From assembly GCA_900764755.1 (NCBI GenBank), contig CAAFPE010000004.1:1-49697 (forward strand): a DNA stretch of 49,697 nucleotides, written 5' to 3'. Each line of letters starts with the position of its first letter. Position 1 is the first letter of the stretch. Source of the stretch: an uncultured Oscillospiraceae bacterium (GTDB taxonomy: Bacteria; Bacillota; Clostridia; Oscillospirales; Oscillospiraceae). A model generated the notes under the pieces. The model ran no database searches. It saw only the letters and a list, made by a program, of their open reading frames with translations, and was not told the DNA's origin. The translations under genes and the position numbers were made by a program. Shown here piece after piece: positions 7,346 to 14,402 of the stretch.

Positions 7346-8638
7346 TTATCGCCGTAGTATGAACAGGTAACTGCCAGTTTCCTCCCGACCGCTTCCTACT
7401 TGCTCAGGCAGAAAGTGCTGTTTTTTGATACTAAATCCAGTGTTTCTCAGCGGCTCAAGCATCTCCTCCACCTCCTGCGGTGTGCGATAGATTGCGCTGT
7501 ACTGTGTGCCCAGTCCCTTTGACGCAAAATGATCCAGTGTCAGCCTCTGGCGATAGGCCATCGGTTCACCGATATAAATGGAGCAACGGGCTGCACACAA
7601 TCCTGGCAAGCTCTTAAATATCTGCTCCAGTGCATTGTCATTGATATACATACTCACGCCATTGAGGATCACTGCATCAAAAGTTCCGCCAAAATCTTCC
7701 GGGCGGTGCTCCACCGCACTCTCCACAGTCATCTGGTAAAATTGAAATTTTGCAGGTATATCCCTGCAATTTTTTTGTGCTGCTTCCAGCAGCTTTTCAG
7801 AAAAATCGACGCCGCAGTATGTCCCATAGCTTCCCTCCATGATTCGGGCCCAACGTCCCATCCCGCAGCCGAGATCCAGAACTCTGGATGTCCGGGGCAG
7901 ACTCAGTTCTGGAACTATACAATTCCGGGCATAGTGGAAATACTGGTCATTTGCACTCGGGCGTTGCTCCTTCAGTCCAACAGTACCAAAACCTTTTTCT
8001 TCCACAAGGGAAGCTCGCTCCTCCCAAAACGAATGGACAAATTCCCTCGATATATCCACCCGGTCGCCGTAGATCCTGGATGGTCTCCCCTCCTCCGCGG
8101 ATACTCCCAGCACTGTCCCCGCGGGGGCGTGTGCCCTGAGGGCCTCCTCGATCTGGGCCACCAGTTCCTCCGGTGTACCTCCCTTGTCGTTCTGAACGAT
8201 CAGGTCAGGGGTCTTTGGCTCGTCCCATGGCAGGTCTTTCCCAACTACCTGCTTCACATCCGAGCGATACAGCCCCTTCTGATCCCGCTGGTACAGGGTG
8301 TCCATCTCCACCCGCACATAGATTTCGATATAGTTTTCAATGTTTTCTCTGGCCCAGGTGCGGACATCCTCATACATTGCAATGGCACAGACCACAACGT
8401 CGATTCCCTGATCCACCAGCACCTTATTGATATGAAAGCCCCGGAAGGAGGACTCCCGTCTTGCTTCTGTGCTGTAATCCACGTCTCTCCAGTAGCTCGC
8501 TCTGGTCAGATCTCCGTCCAAAAACACCACATTGGGCTTTTTCTCCCGCAAATACTGATAAAATAGTCTGCCCAGAGTGGTTTTCCCCGCCCCGGCCAGG
8601 CCGGTGAAGAAATACATCGTTCCTTTTTGGATCTCCAT
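7346..8638 (-). CDS. Fusion: APS-kinase (CysC)-like domain + SAM methyltransferase
   Basis: Residues 1-165 match the adenylylsulfate kinase family: P-loop GLAGAGKT (13-20), FLDGDLTR (39-46), a TRP-like arginine-rich segment, and QRDQKGLY (117-124). Residues about 200-430 form a class I methyltransferase with VLDLGCGMGRW (253-263) and VDFSEKLLEAA. CysC proper phosphorylates adenosine 5'-phosphosulfate to the sulfotransferase donor PAPS. In Campylobacter capsule synthesis a CysC-like kinase instead acts on a cytidine-diphospho intermediate, so either substrate is possible here beside a cytidylyltransferase. ATG 8638 follows AAGGAG at a good distance, ten bases after the preceding gene. Domain calls are firm; the combined role is inferred. 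Confidence 0.8.
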   Translation of the reverse strand: MEIQKGTMYFFTGLAGAGKTTLGRLFYQYLREKKPNVVFLDGDLTRASYWRDVDYSTEARRESSFRGFHINKVLVDQGIDVVVCAIAMYEDVRTWARENIENYIEIYVRVEMDTLYQRDQKGLYRSDVKQVVGKDLPWDEPKTPDLIVQNDKGGTPEELVAQIEEALRAHAPAGTVLGVSAEEGRPSRIYGDRVDISREFVHSFWEERASLVEEKGFGTVGLKEQRPSANDQYFHYARNCIVPELSLPRTSRVLDLGCGMGRWARIMEGSYGTYCGVDFSEKLLEAAQKNCRDIPAKFQFYQMTVESAVEHRPEDFGGTFDAVILNGVSMYINDNALEQIFKSLPGLCAARCSIYIGEPMAYRQRLTLDHFASKGLGTQYSAIYRTPQEVEEMLEPLRNTGFSIKKQHFLPEQVGSGREETGSYLFILRR

Positions 8639-8647
8639 AAATGCTCC

Positions 8648-10648
8648 TTAATGGTAGAGGGGCTGTTCCAAAAGGTCCGGATCCAGCTCCAGTTTTTTTA
8701 TGAACTTCAGAGGGTATCCTCTTTTGCTAAAAATTTTTGGGTTGTTCAGAAGATTCTCCCCATGGCGCAGCAGCAGCGCCTTCTCCGAGGCGATCTTTTC
8801 CGCAACCAGCGCCTCAATATCTTTCTTCTGCTCCTCATCACTTAATACACAGCCCTCTGGCCGCTCTTTTTCCTTCTTCTGTATGAGAGCTGCTGTCAGG
8901 GATTTCCGCATCCATTCAAAAATCCTTGCGTGTTCTATCTGATCCTCCACCCATGCCTGATCCACAGGCTCTCCCTTATAATAGTGAAAATCGTATCCGA
9001 AGTATTCGTAGGCGTCTTTGAGAAAATACTCCAAAAAGGCCCGCTCCTCATCGTTTGTAAATTCGTCATAGGTATTGTAGACCGGCCTCAAGTCAAACCC
9101 AACATGGCTTCCCGCATAGTCCGGCTGGTTGACGCCGAGGTAATTGGAGCAGTAACTCATGGTCTCAGAGACATAGGGGATGTCCAGAAATTCAGCCAGC
9201 GCGGTAAATGTGGCCTTGGGATTCAGCTTTCCGTCCTCAAAGCGCACCATACAGCTGTCCTGGTAAAGCCGCTCCTTGGGATCAGCCATAAAGGTGCGGT
9301 TCAGCAGACGGATCAGAAGCTGATTGGGTACATATCTCCGCTCCTCCCCCTTTTCTTCCGCTGTCTTTTCCTCTGCCTTTATGATATAGGTATGAACCAT
9401 TCCACGCACAGTCGCTGCATAGCTGGTGGTAAATCTCCGGACCGGGGTAAACGTCTTGATATATTTAAATCCCTGAAACAGGCCGGAGCTGCGGATCTTC
9501 TCAAATTCCTCTGAGATCAGCACATCACAGTTCTCTTGTCCGATGGCCGGCTCCAGCCTGCAGTTAATATTGTAAAAATGAGGTTGGAACAACAGAGCAG
9601 GTGCAATCCGGCTGGCCGGGTCGGGTTGGCTAAACCTGCTGTCCGCCAAAAAAGTCAGCAGCATGGCATCCTTCTTGCTGGCATTCCTGCCCAGCGGTAC
9701 CTGTCCTTCCATCAGTTGGACGCTCTCCCCCTGCCTGCACCGCTGGCAGAGATCTCCGGCAATGGTATTGATGCTGTCGAACATCAGGGAGAATGAGGTC
9801 AGAAGATTGGGGTGCTCATAAAAAATGTGGTTAAAAAAATCCCCCCCGTTGTCGGAGGCTAACTGCGTATGCCAGATCAGCCGTGTGATCTCCGTGTACT
9901 GCACCGGCTTCACCGGATACTGTGTGTAGTCGATCCCGTACTCAGCTTTGAAATCGATCGGATAGCGGCTGATCTCATTTTCGATCAGGAAAACAATCTT
10001 TTTCTGCTCCAGCACCGGCTTAAGTTTAAGCACCTGCAAATAAGAGCAAAAAACAGCCCAATTTGTATAGTGCAGATAGATGTGGTTCTCCTGTGCCACC
10101 CATTCACTGGGGCGGACATTGTCATGGAGATACTCCAGATGATACTGGGAATAGACATCGGCCGCCAAAATCGGCCTGGAGAGGTCCTTAAAAAAATACC
10201 GGTCGATGACAGGACGGTTCAGGTCCACATAGGGGCCAAACCGGTCCTCCTCCACATAGTAAGGCAGGAAGCCGTGGTCATCGAAGGGGAAAAAAAGAAC
10301 GGGAAGCTCCTCAAACGGCAAAAAGTCCTTGCGGAACAGGTAGGGATAGTCCTTGAGGGCCTTCTGATTTTTGAGATAGGTTTTCTCGTTCTTCTTCACA
10401 TTAGGGGTATAGAAGGCGTCCGTCAGCAGTGCCATGATCTCCTCACGAAAATAGCCCCGATTATACAGCTCCACCCAGTGGGTATAGGAGATCTGGTAAT
10501 CCCCCTGTCCAAAAAATACATAGGTGGCCGCCTCCAGCTCCTCCTCCGGGCTGAGTTCCTCCTGCCCAAGAGCCAGGCTGTACGCCTTCAGTGCCTGCTC
10601 CTTTTCCTTTAATTCTGCCAAACGGCGTGCTATTTCAATTGTTTTCAT
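8648..10648 (-). CDS. Large sulfotransferase-like protein of the flagellin modification cluster
   Basis: A 666-residue protein with no signal peptide. Its first ~250 residues are helical, aromatic-rich and unrecognised. Residues 264-284 (ASDNGGDFFNHIFYEHPNLL) occupy the place and shape of the 5'-phosphosulfate loop plus following helix of sulfotransferases (usually xRSGTTxL..HPxx), but the key Arg-Ser is Asp-Asn. Residues 467-492 (MVRFEDGKLNPKATFTALAEF) look like the conserved C-terminal sulfotransferase segment. The C-terminal ~90 residues are charged and helical. It is the first cassette gene after flagellin and lies next to a CysC-like kinase, so transfer of a PAPS-like donor group to a glycan or flagellin is plausible. 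I use ATG 10648, eight bases after AGGGG. Function is inference. Confidence 0.6.
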   Translation of the reverse strand: MKTIEIARRLAELKEKEQALKAYSLALGQEELSPEEELEAATYVFFGQGDYQISYTHWVELYNRGYFREEIMALLTDAFYTPNVKKNEKTYLKNQKALKDYPYLFRKDFLPFEELPVLFFPFDDHGFLPYYVEEDRFGPYVDLNRPVIDRYFFKDLSRPILAADVYSQYHLEYLHDNVRPSEWVAQENHIYLHYTNWAVFCSYLQVLKLKPVLEQKKIVFLIENEISRYPIDFKAEYGIDYTQYPVKPVQYTEITRLIWHTQLASDNGGDFFNHIFYEHPNLLTSFSLMFDSINTIAGDLCQRCRQGESVQLMEGQVPLGRNASKKDAMLLTFLADSRFSQPDPASRIAPALLFQPHFYNINCRLEPAIGQENCDVLISEEFEKIRSSGLFQGFKYIKTFTPVRRFTTSYAATVRGMVHTYIIKAEEKTAEEKGEERRYVPNQLLIRLLNRTFMADPKERLYQDSCMVRFEDGKLNPKATFTALAEFLDIPYVSETMSYCSNYLGVNQPDYAGSHVGFDLRPVYNTYDEFTNDEERAFLEYFLKDAYEYFGYDFHYYKGEPVDQAWVEDQIEHARIFEWMRKSLTAALIQKKEKERPEGCVLSDEEQKKDIEALVAEKIASEKALLLRHGENLLNNPKIFSKRGYPLKFIKKLELDPDLLEQPLYH

Positions 10649-10710
10649 CCATAGAGCCCCTCTTTTTTCTGATTTGACCTTCACACCACTTTGGCAGTGT
10701 CTCTAAAATA

Positions 10711-10742
10711 AGAAAAGAGGGGGGGCTTCCGCCCGCCCCTCT
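10711..10742 (-). terminator. Terminator of the flagellin gene
   Basis: On the minus strand GAGGGGCGGGC and GCCCCCCCTC pair around a GGAA loop (one bulge), followed by TTTTCTTATTTT. It lies about 32 bases past the flagellin stop, so flagellin is mostly a single-gene transcript; read-through may feed the modification genes behind it. Confidence 0.8.
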
Positions 10743-10773
10743 CCGCTCCACTGAGCCTTTGGGTTTTGGATGC

Positions 10774-11634
10774 TTACTGCATCAGCTGGAGAACACCCTG
10801 GGGAACCTGGTTGGCCTGGGCCAGCATGGCCTGGGCGGACTGCACCAGAATGTTGTTCTTGGTGTACTTCATCATCTCGTCGGCCACATCCGTGTCGCGG
10901 ATATTGGACTCCGCATCCTGGATGTTCTCTCTCATAACGCCCAGGTTGTTGGAGGTGTGCTCCAGACGGTTCTGGGTGGCGCCCAGCTTGCCTCTCAGAG
11001 AGGAGATCTTGTTGATAAGACCGTTCTCCGGGTTAGCAGCGGCGCCCTTCAAGGTGTCGATTGCGGTCTGGGCCTTGGTCTGGGTTGCCACACTGATGGC
11101 CTTGGTCAAATCGACAATGGTTGCCTGAGATGCCTTCGTCCCAATAATCCCGCTCATAGCCAGCTTATCACCAGCCGCGTTGGAGTCGCCGATCTGGAAA
11201 CTCACCTTGGTCAGGTCGCCGTTCAGCAGCTTCTGGCCGTTGAAGTTGGCGGTCTCGCCGATGCGGTTGATCTCGGCGGTCAGCGCCTTGACCTCGTCCT
11301 CCAGGGCGGCACGATCCACCTTCTCGTCATAGGTGCCATTGGCGGACTGCTCGGCCAAGTAAACCATGCGGTTCATCATGTCCTGGACCTCCTGCAGGGC
11401 GCCCTCAGCGGTCTTGATCAGGCCGATGCCGTCCTTGACGTTCTTCTGGGCGGCCTCCAGGCCGGTGATCTGGGCGCGCATCTTCTCGGAAATGGCCAGA
11501 CCGGCGGCATCGTCACCGGCGCGGTTGATCTTATAGCCGGAGGACAGCTTCTCCAGGTTCTTGGACAGGGCATTCTGGTTGCCGCTCAGATTCCGATAGG
11601 CATTCATAGCCATAATATTGTGCTGAATTCTCAT
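10774..11634 (-). CDS. hag: Flagellin
   Basis: A 286-residue flagellin with the classic D0/D1 ends: N-terminus MRIQHNIMAMNAYRNLS, the segment LSSGYKINRAGDDAAGLAIS, and C-terminus ending VPQGVLQLMQ. The variable centre (about residues 125-200) is very short, so the outer D2/D3 domains are missing, as in other compact Firmicutes flagellins. It forms the extracellular filament and is exported by the flagellar type III system. AAGGAG sits before the ATG. Upstream lie a sigma-28-like promoter and a ~325-base leader; downstream come a terminator and probable modification genes. The centre contains Ser/Thr residues that could carry O-linked glycans. Confidence 0.95.
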   Translation of the reverse strand: MRIQHNIMAMNAYRNLSGNQNALSKNLEKLSSGYKINRAGDDAAGLAISEKMRAQITGLEAAQKNVKDGIGLIKTAEGALQEVQDMMNRMVYLAEQSANGTYDEKVDRAALEDEVKALTAEINRIGETANFNGQKLLNGDLTKVSFQIGDSNAAGDKLAMSGIIGTKASQATIVDLTKAISVATQTKAQTAIDTLKGAAANPENGLINKISSLRGKLGATQNRLEHTSNNLGVMRENIQDAESNIRDTDVADEMMKYTKNNILVQSAQAMLAQANQVPQGVLQLMQ

Positions 11635-11960
11635 TGTGACTTCTCCTTGTCATTTTAATTAGGGAATTGCGCGGGTACCTCGGATTCCTTTCCCAGGTAC
11701 GCTGTGGTATGCCCTCTGCCGCCGCCGCTGTGGCCACAGCAACGGTGACATGAAGCACAAATATATTTCAGCCGGCTCGTCAGCCGGGAGAAATCTGTCA
11801 CTGGGCGCTTCGCCCGCCCTGGACCCTGGCAACAACGGTCCAACTGGACCCGGCTGCCGCCTGTGGGCACTGAACAACATCGGCATACAAGATCTGATGA
11901 TCAGTCCAGATATGCCTGCAATCGTCAGCGGTCTTTTAAAACAATTCCTTATTTGTGTAC
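11635..11960 (-). promoter_or_regulatory. Long, hairpin-rich 5' leader of flagellin
   Basis: From the predicted start point near 11960 to the ATG the leader is about 325 bases with no credible coding frame on the transcribed strand. It holds several perfect or near-perfect inverted repeats: GGTCCA/TGGACC (11838-11851), CCGGCT/AGCCGG (11771-11787 area), the palindrome GCTGTGGCCACAGC (11727-11740), and GTACCT..AGGTAC (11675-11700) just ahead of the ribosome binding site. I do not recognise a known riboswitch. A regulatory leader or RNA-stability element is plausible. Confidence 0.45.
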
Positions 11961-11967
11961 ATCTGTT

Positions 11968-11994
11968 ACATCGGCAGCTTTTGGGGAAACATAA
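11968..11994 (-). promoter_or_regulatory. Sigma-28 (SigD/FliA)-type promoter of flagellin
   Basis: Minus strand: TTATGTTT (11994-11987), an 11-base spacer, then GCCGATGT (11975-11968). The flagellar sigma consensus is TAAAGTTT-N11-GCCGATAA, so each half matches at six of eight positions with exact spacing. Its orientation toward the flagellin gene makes it the likely late-flagellar promoter. Confidence 0.75.
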
Positions 11995-12253
11995 GGACTT
12001 TTTATCATTTTTTTATTTTTCTTTGAAAAAGCTGCAATCGCTTCCACATGAGCGAAGGAATCGCCACCCTCTCTGCAGATTTTGTTCGTGTTGTGACTCC
12101 AGCCAGCTTGGGGCACCGGCAATAGTATGCGATCGCTGTCCCGACAGATCCTCAGCACATGAGAACAGAAAAGGCCCAGATCCCGATGGGCGGAAAGAGA
12201 TACTGTCTGCCCTGTTCGGGGGCCCGGTGCAGCTTCTGGACACGGAATAGGTA

Positions 12254-12293
12254 TAAAAAAAGAGCCCGGGGAAAGGAATTCCTCGGGCCCTTT
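12254..12293 (-). terminator. Terminator of the rplJ-rplL operon
   Basis: On the minus strand AAGGGCCCGAGG pairs with CCCCGGGCTCTT (one wobble, one mismatch), followed by a run of seven T. It lies about 60 bases past the rplL stop. Confidence 0.85.
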
Positions 12294-12355
12294 TCGGGTC
12301 AAAATCTTGGGAGAACGTGCTTGCTTTAAATGGGACAAGCTTACCAGAAAAAGAC

Positions 12356-12730
12356 TTACTTCAGCTCGACCTTGGCGCCAGCCTCTTCCAGCTTCTTCTT
12401 CAGCTCCTCGGCCTCGTCCTTGCCGACAGCCTCCTTCAGGGTCTTGGGAGCGCCCTCGACCATGCCCTTGGCCTCAGCCAGGCCCAGGCCGGTGATCTCA
12501 CGGACAGCCTTGATGACCTTGATCTTGGCAGCAGCGTCGAAGCCGGCCAGAACCACGTCAAACTCAGTCTTCTCCTCCACGGGAGCGGCGGCAGCGCCAG
12601 CGGCGGGAGCAGCCATAGCGGCGGCGGAAACGCCGAACTCCTCCTCCAGAGCGTGAACCAGCTCGGACAGCTCCAGAACGGTCAGGGCCTTAACTTCCTC
12701 AATGAGAGCGTTGATCTTCTCGCTAGCCAT
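12356..12730 (-). CDS. rplL: 50S ribosomal protein L7/L12
   Basis: A 124-residue protein with the usual build: an N-terminal dimerisation helix region (IEEVKALTVLELSELVHALE), an Ala/Gly/Pro hinge around residues 35-52, and the C-terminal factor-binding domain (EFDVVLAGFDAAAKIKVIKA, EAKGMVEGAPKTLKEAV). It forms the ribosomal stalk with L10 and recruits translation GTPases. AGGAGGT precedes the ATG. It follows rplJ with a 53-base gap, the standard order; rpoB is not next, because a terminator and flagellin follow. Confidence 0.97.
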   Translation of the reverse strand: MASEKINALIEEVKALTVLELSELVHALEEEFGVSAAAMAAPAAGAAAAPVEEKTEFDVVLAGFDAAAKIKVIKAVREITGLGLAEAKGMVEGAPKTLKEAVGKDEAEELKKKLEEAGAKVELK

Positions 12731-12783
12731 GGTAAAATACCTCCTAAAATGATGAAATCAAAAATCAGAATGTGCCGGTGTAA

Positions 12784-13329
12784 TTACTCGGCGGGGGCAG
12801 CCTCGGGCTCGGCAGCGGCTTCCACGAAGCCGCCCTTCTCCTCGGCGATGGCCTTCAGAACGATGGCCAGGCTGGTGATGGGGGCCAGCATGGTGCCCAG
12901 GACCTGAGCCTGCAGGACCTCCTTAGCGGGCAGCTCGGCAATAGCCAGGACCTCATTGAGAGGCAGGATCTTGCCGTCCATGAAGCCGGCCTTGATGGCA
13001 AACTTCGCGCCGTTGAACTGCTTGGCAAACTTGTTGATGACGCGCATGGGAGCAATGGGGTCGCTGTGGCTGATTGCCAGAGAAGTGGTGCCGTTCAGGC
13101 ACTCAGACAGCTCGCCCAGGCCGGCGCCCTCAGCGGCAAAACGGGTGAGGGTGTTCTTCACAACAGCATACTCCACGTCGTTCTTGCGGAGCTCGTTACG
13201 AAGAGCGGTATCCTCAGCCACGGTGATGCCCTTATAGTCTACCAGGACGCCGGAGGCGGCGTTCTGCAGCTTCTCAGTCAGCTCGGCCACAATGGCCTTC
13301 TTTGCTTCCAGGACATTTGCGTTCGGCAT
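12784..13329 (-). CDS. rplJ: 50S ribosomal protein L10
   Basis: About 181 residues: MPNANVLEAKKAIVAELTEK, GVLVDYKGITVAEDTALRNE, and the C-terminal Ala/Glu-rich tail that anchors L7/L12 dimers. It is the base of the ribosomal stalk. The correct start is the ATG at 13329 after GGAGGTG; frames opening further upstream run into the leader RNA. Expression is controlled by the L10 leader and attenuator upstream, where L10 itself is the known ligand in this family. Confidence 0.97.
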   Translation of the reverse strand: MPNANVLEAKKAIVAELTEKLQNAASGVLVDYKGITVAEDTALRNELRKNDVEYAVVKNTLTRFAAEGAGLGELSECLNGTTSLAISHSDPIAPMRVINKFAKQFNGAKFAIKAGFMDGKILPLNEVLAIAELPAKEVLQAQVLGTMLAPITSLAIVLKAIAEEKGGFVEAAAEPEAAPAE

Positions 13330-13339
13330 TTGGGATTCA

Positions 13340-13482
13340 CCTCCAGAGAATAATCGACAATGCAAAAAACACTGTTTTGCGTACAAAGACACAAAACAGT
13401 GCAGACAGATCATATCATATCATACTCCACTGCATCCTCGGCAGGACTTCCGCGCAACGCAGCCTGCTGTCTTTGAACGCAC
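13340..13482 (-). ncRNA. Ribosomal protein L10 leader RNA
   Basis: The transcript between the rplJ promoter and start carries the L10-leader pattern (AAGACAGCAGGCTGCG ... AGTCCTGCCGAGGATGC), a kink-turn-containing structure that L10 binds for feedback. It is followed by an attenuator hairpin ending in a U-run. The position directly upstream of rplJ supports the call. Confidence 0.8.
13364..13401 (-). terminator. Attenuator of the L10 leader
   Basis: On the minus strand CACTGTTTTG (13401-13392) pairs perfectly with CAAAACAGTG (13379-13370) and is followed by TTTTTT (13369-13364). It ends transcription before rplJ when the leader is bound, the known regulatory scheme for this RNA. Confidence 0.85.
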
Positions 13483-13487
13483 CTATT

Positions 13488-13515
13488 ATTATAACAAGCT
13501 GTCTCAGAATGTCAA
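13488..13515 (-). promoter_or_regulatory. Promoter of the rplJ-rplL operon
   Basis: Minus strand TTGACA (13515-13510), 16-base spacer, TATAAT (13493-13488). Both boxes are perfect consensus, as expected for a ribosomal protein operon. Confidence 0.85.
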
Positions 13516-13534
13516 GTCCTTTTTTAATCTTTTT

Positions 13535-14272
13535 TCAGCTTTTTCCGCTGTCGCAGGAGGGATCCTTCCCGCCGGAGCAGCCTGGACAGCCGGAACAGGA
13601 GGAGCCTTCCGCCCGCGTTCGCCGCAGGCGGCCCGCCCACAGGTCGGCGGCGATGAGCACAGCGCACCAGAACACCAGCAGGGCCAGGATCAGCAGGGCG
13701 CAGTTCCGGAAAAAGACCTCCGGCAGGAAGAGGATGATGGGGTCGGTCCTCCAGTCAAAGATCCAGTTGGTCTTACCCGGAAAAAACAGGGTATGGAACA
13801 CCACAAAGGCCCGCTGAAAATCCAGTGCGGCCAAACCGCCCACCGTGAGAAAGACCGCTGCCAGTCCGGCCGCGGCCCAGAAGCCGGGACCGTGCCCCAG
13901 CGGAGCGGCGGGGATCAGCTTTTTTCTCCGGCTCACGGCAAACAGGACCGCCAGGACCAGCGCGGAGAGGACCAGCGCCCCCAGGTCCAGCAGGAAGAGG
14001 GCGCGCACATCGGCGAAGTGAGCGGCGCCCTCCGGCGAGGCGGGAAGGACCCCGGCGGAAAAGTCGGGGCGCAGCCCCAGGCAGTAGTCCATCATCTCCC
14101 CATAGGCCCGGCGGATCTCCTCCACCGGCAGGCCGTACCGGGTCAGATCCAGAGGGGCGATGTGGGCGTAGTAGAAGGGGCGGCACAGGATGGGGGCCGC
14201 CACAGAGGCGGACAGCACCAGCAGGGCAGTGGCCAGTGCGGACAGGATACAGAGGGCTTTACTGGATCTCAT
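13535..14272 (-). CDS. Integral membrane protein of the TIGR01906/DUF1461 family
   Basis: About 245 residues with four clear membrane segments: one at the N-terminus (LCILSALATALLVLSASVAA), two in the middle (ALFLLDLGALVLSALVLAVL and the segment after GHGPGFWAA), and one near the end (NCALLILALLVFWCAVLIAA). The extracellular part after segment 1 contains the family-like PFYYAHIAPLDLTRY and YGEMMDYCLG. The C-terminus is cysteine-rich (CSGCPGCSGG), unusual and of unknown use. ATG 14272 follows GAGGTG. Role unknown; membership in this conserved Firmicutes membrane family is a confident guess. It ends just before the rplJ promoter. Confidence 0.7.
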   Translation of the reverse strand: MRSSKALCILSALATALLVLSASVAAPILCRPFYYAHIAPLDLTRYGLPVEEIRRAYGEMMDYCLGLRPDFSAGVLPASPEGAAHFADVRALFLLDLGALVLSALVLAVLFAVSRRKKLIPAAPLGHGPGFWAAAGLAAVFLTVGGLAALDFQRAFVVFHTLFFPGKTNWIFDWRTDPIILFLPEVFFRNCALLILALLVFWCAVLIAADLWAGRLRRTRAEGSSCSGCPGCSGGKDPSCDSGKS

Positions 14273-14351
14273 GGGATCACCTCGAAAACAAATCAGCTGC
14301 CTGGTATCATACCACAGACCGGAGCAGCACACAAGGGCCATAAAGAGGACA

Positions 14352-14383
14352 AAGGAGCGGACCCGTTTTGGGGTCCGCTCCTG
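14352..14383 (-). terminator. Terminator of cstA
   Basis: An 11-pair perfect stem, GGAGCGGACCC (14354-14364) with GGGTCCGCTCC (14371-14381), loop of six. On the minus strand it is followed by TTTGTCCTCTTTA, only moderately T-rich. It lies 20 bases after the cstA stop. Confidence 0.7.
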
Positions 14384-14402
14384 AACAGGATCCGGTACTG
14401 GA

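Noticed and set aside
11750..12250. Plus-strand frame of 166 codons in the flagellin leader
   Set aside because: It crosses the sigma-28-like promoter, has no ribosome binding site and no protein-like pattern.
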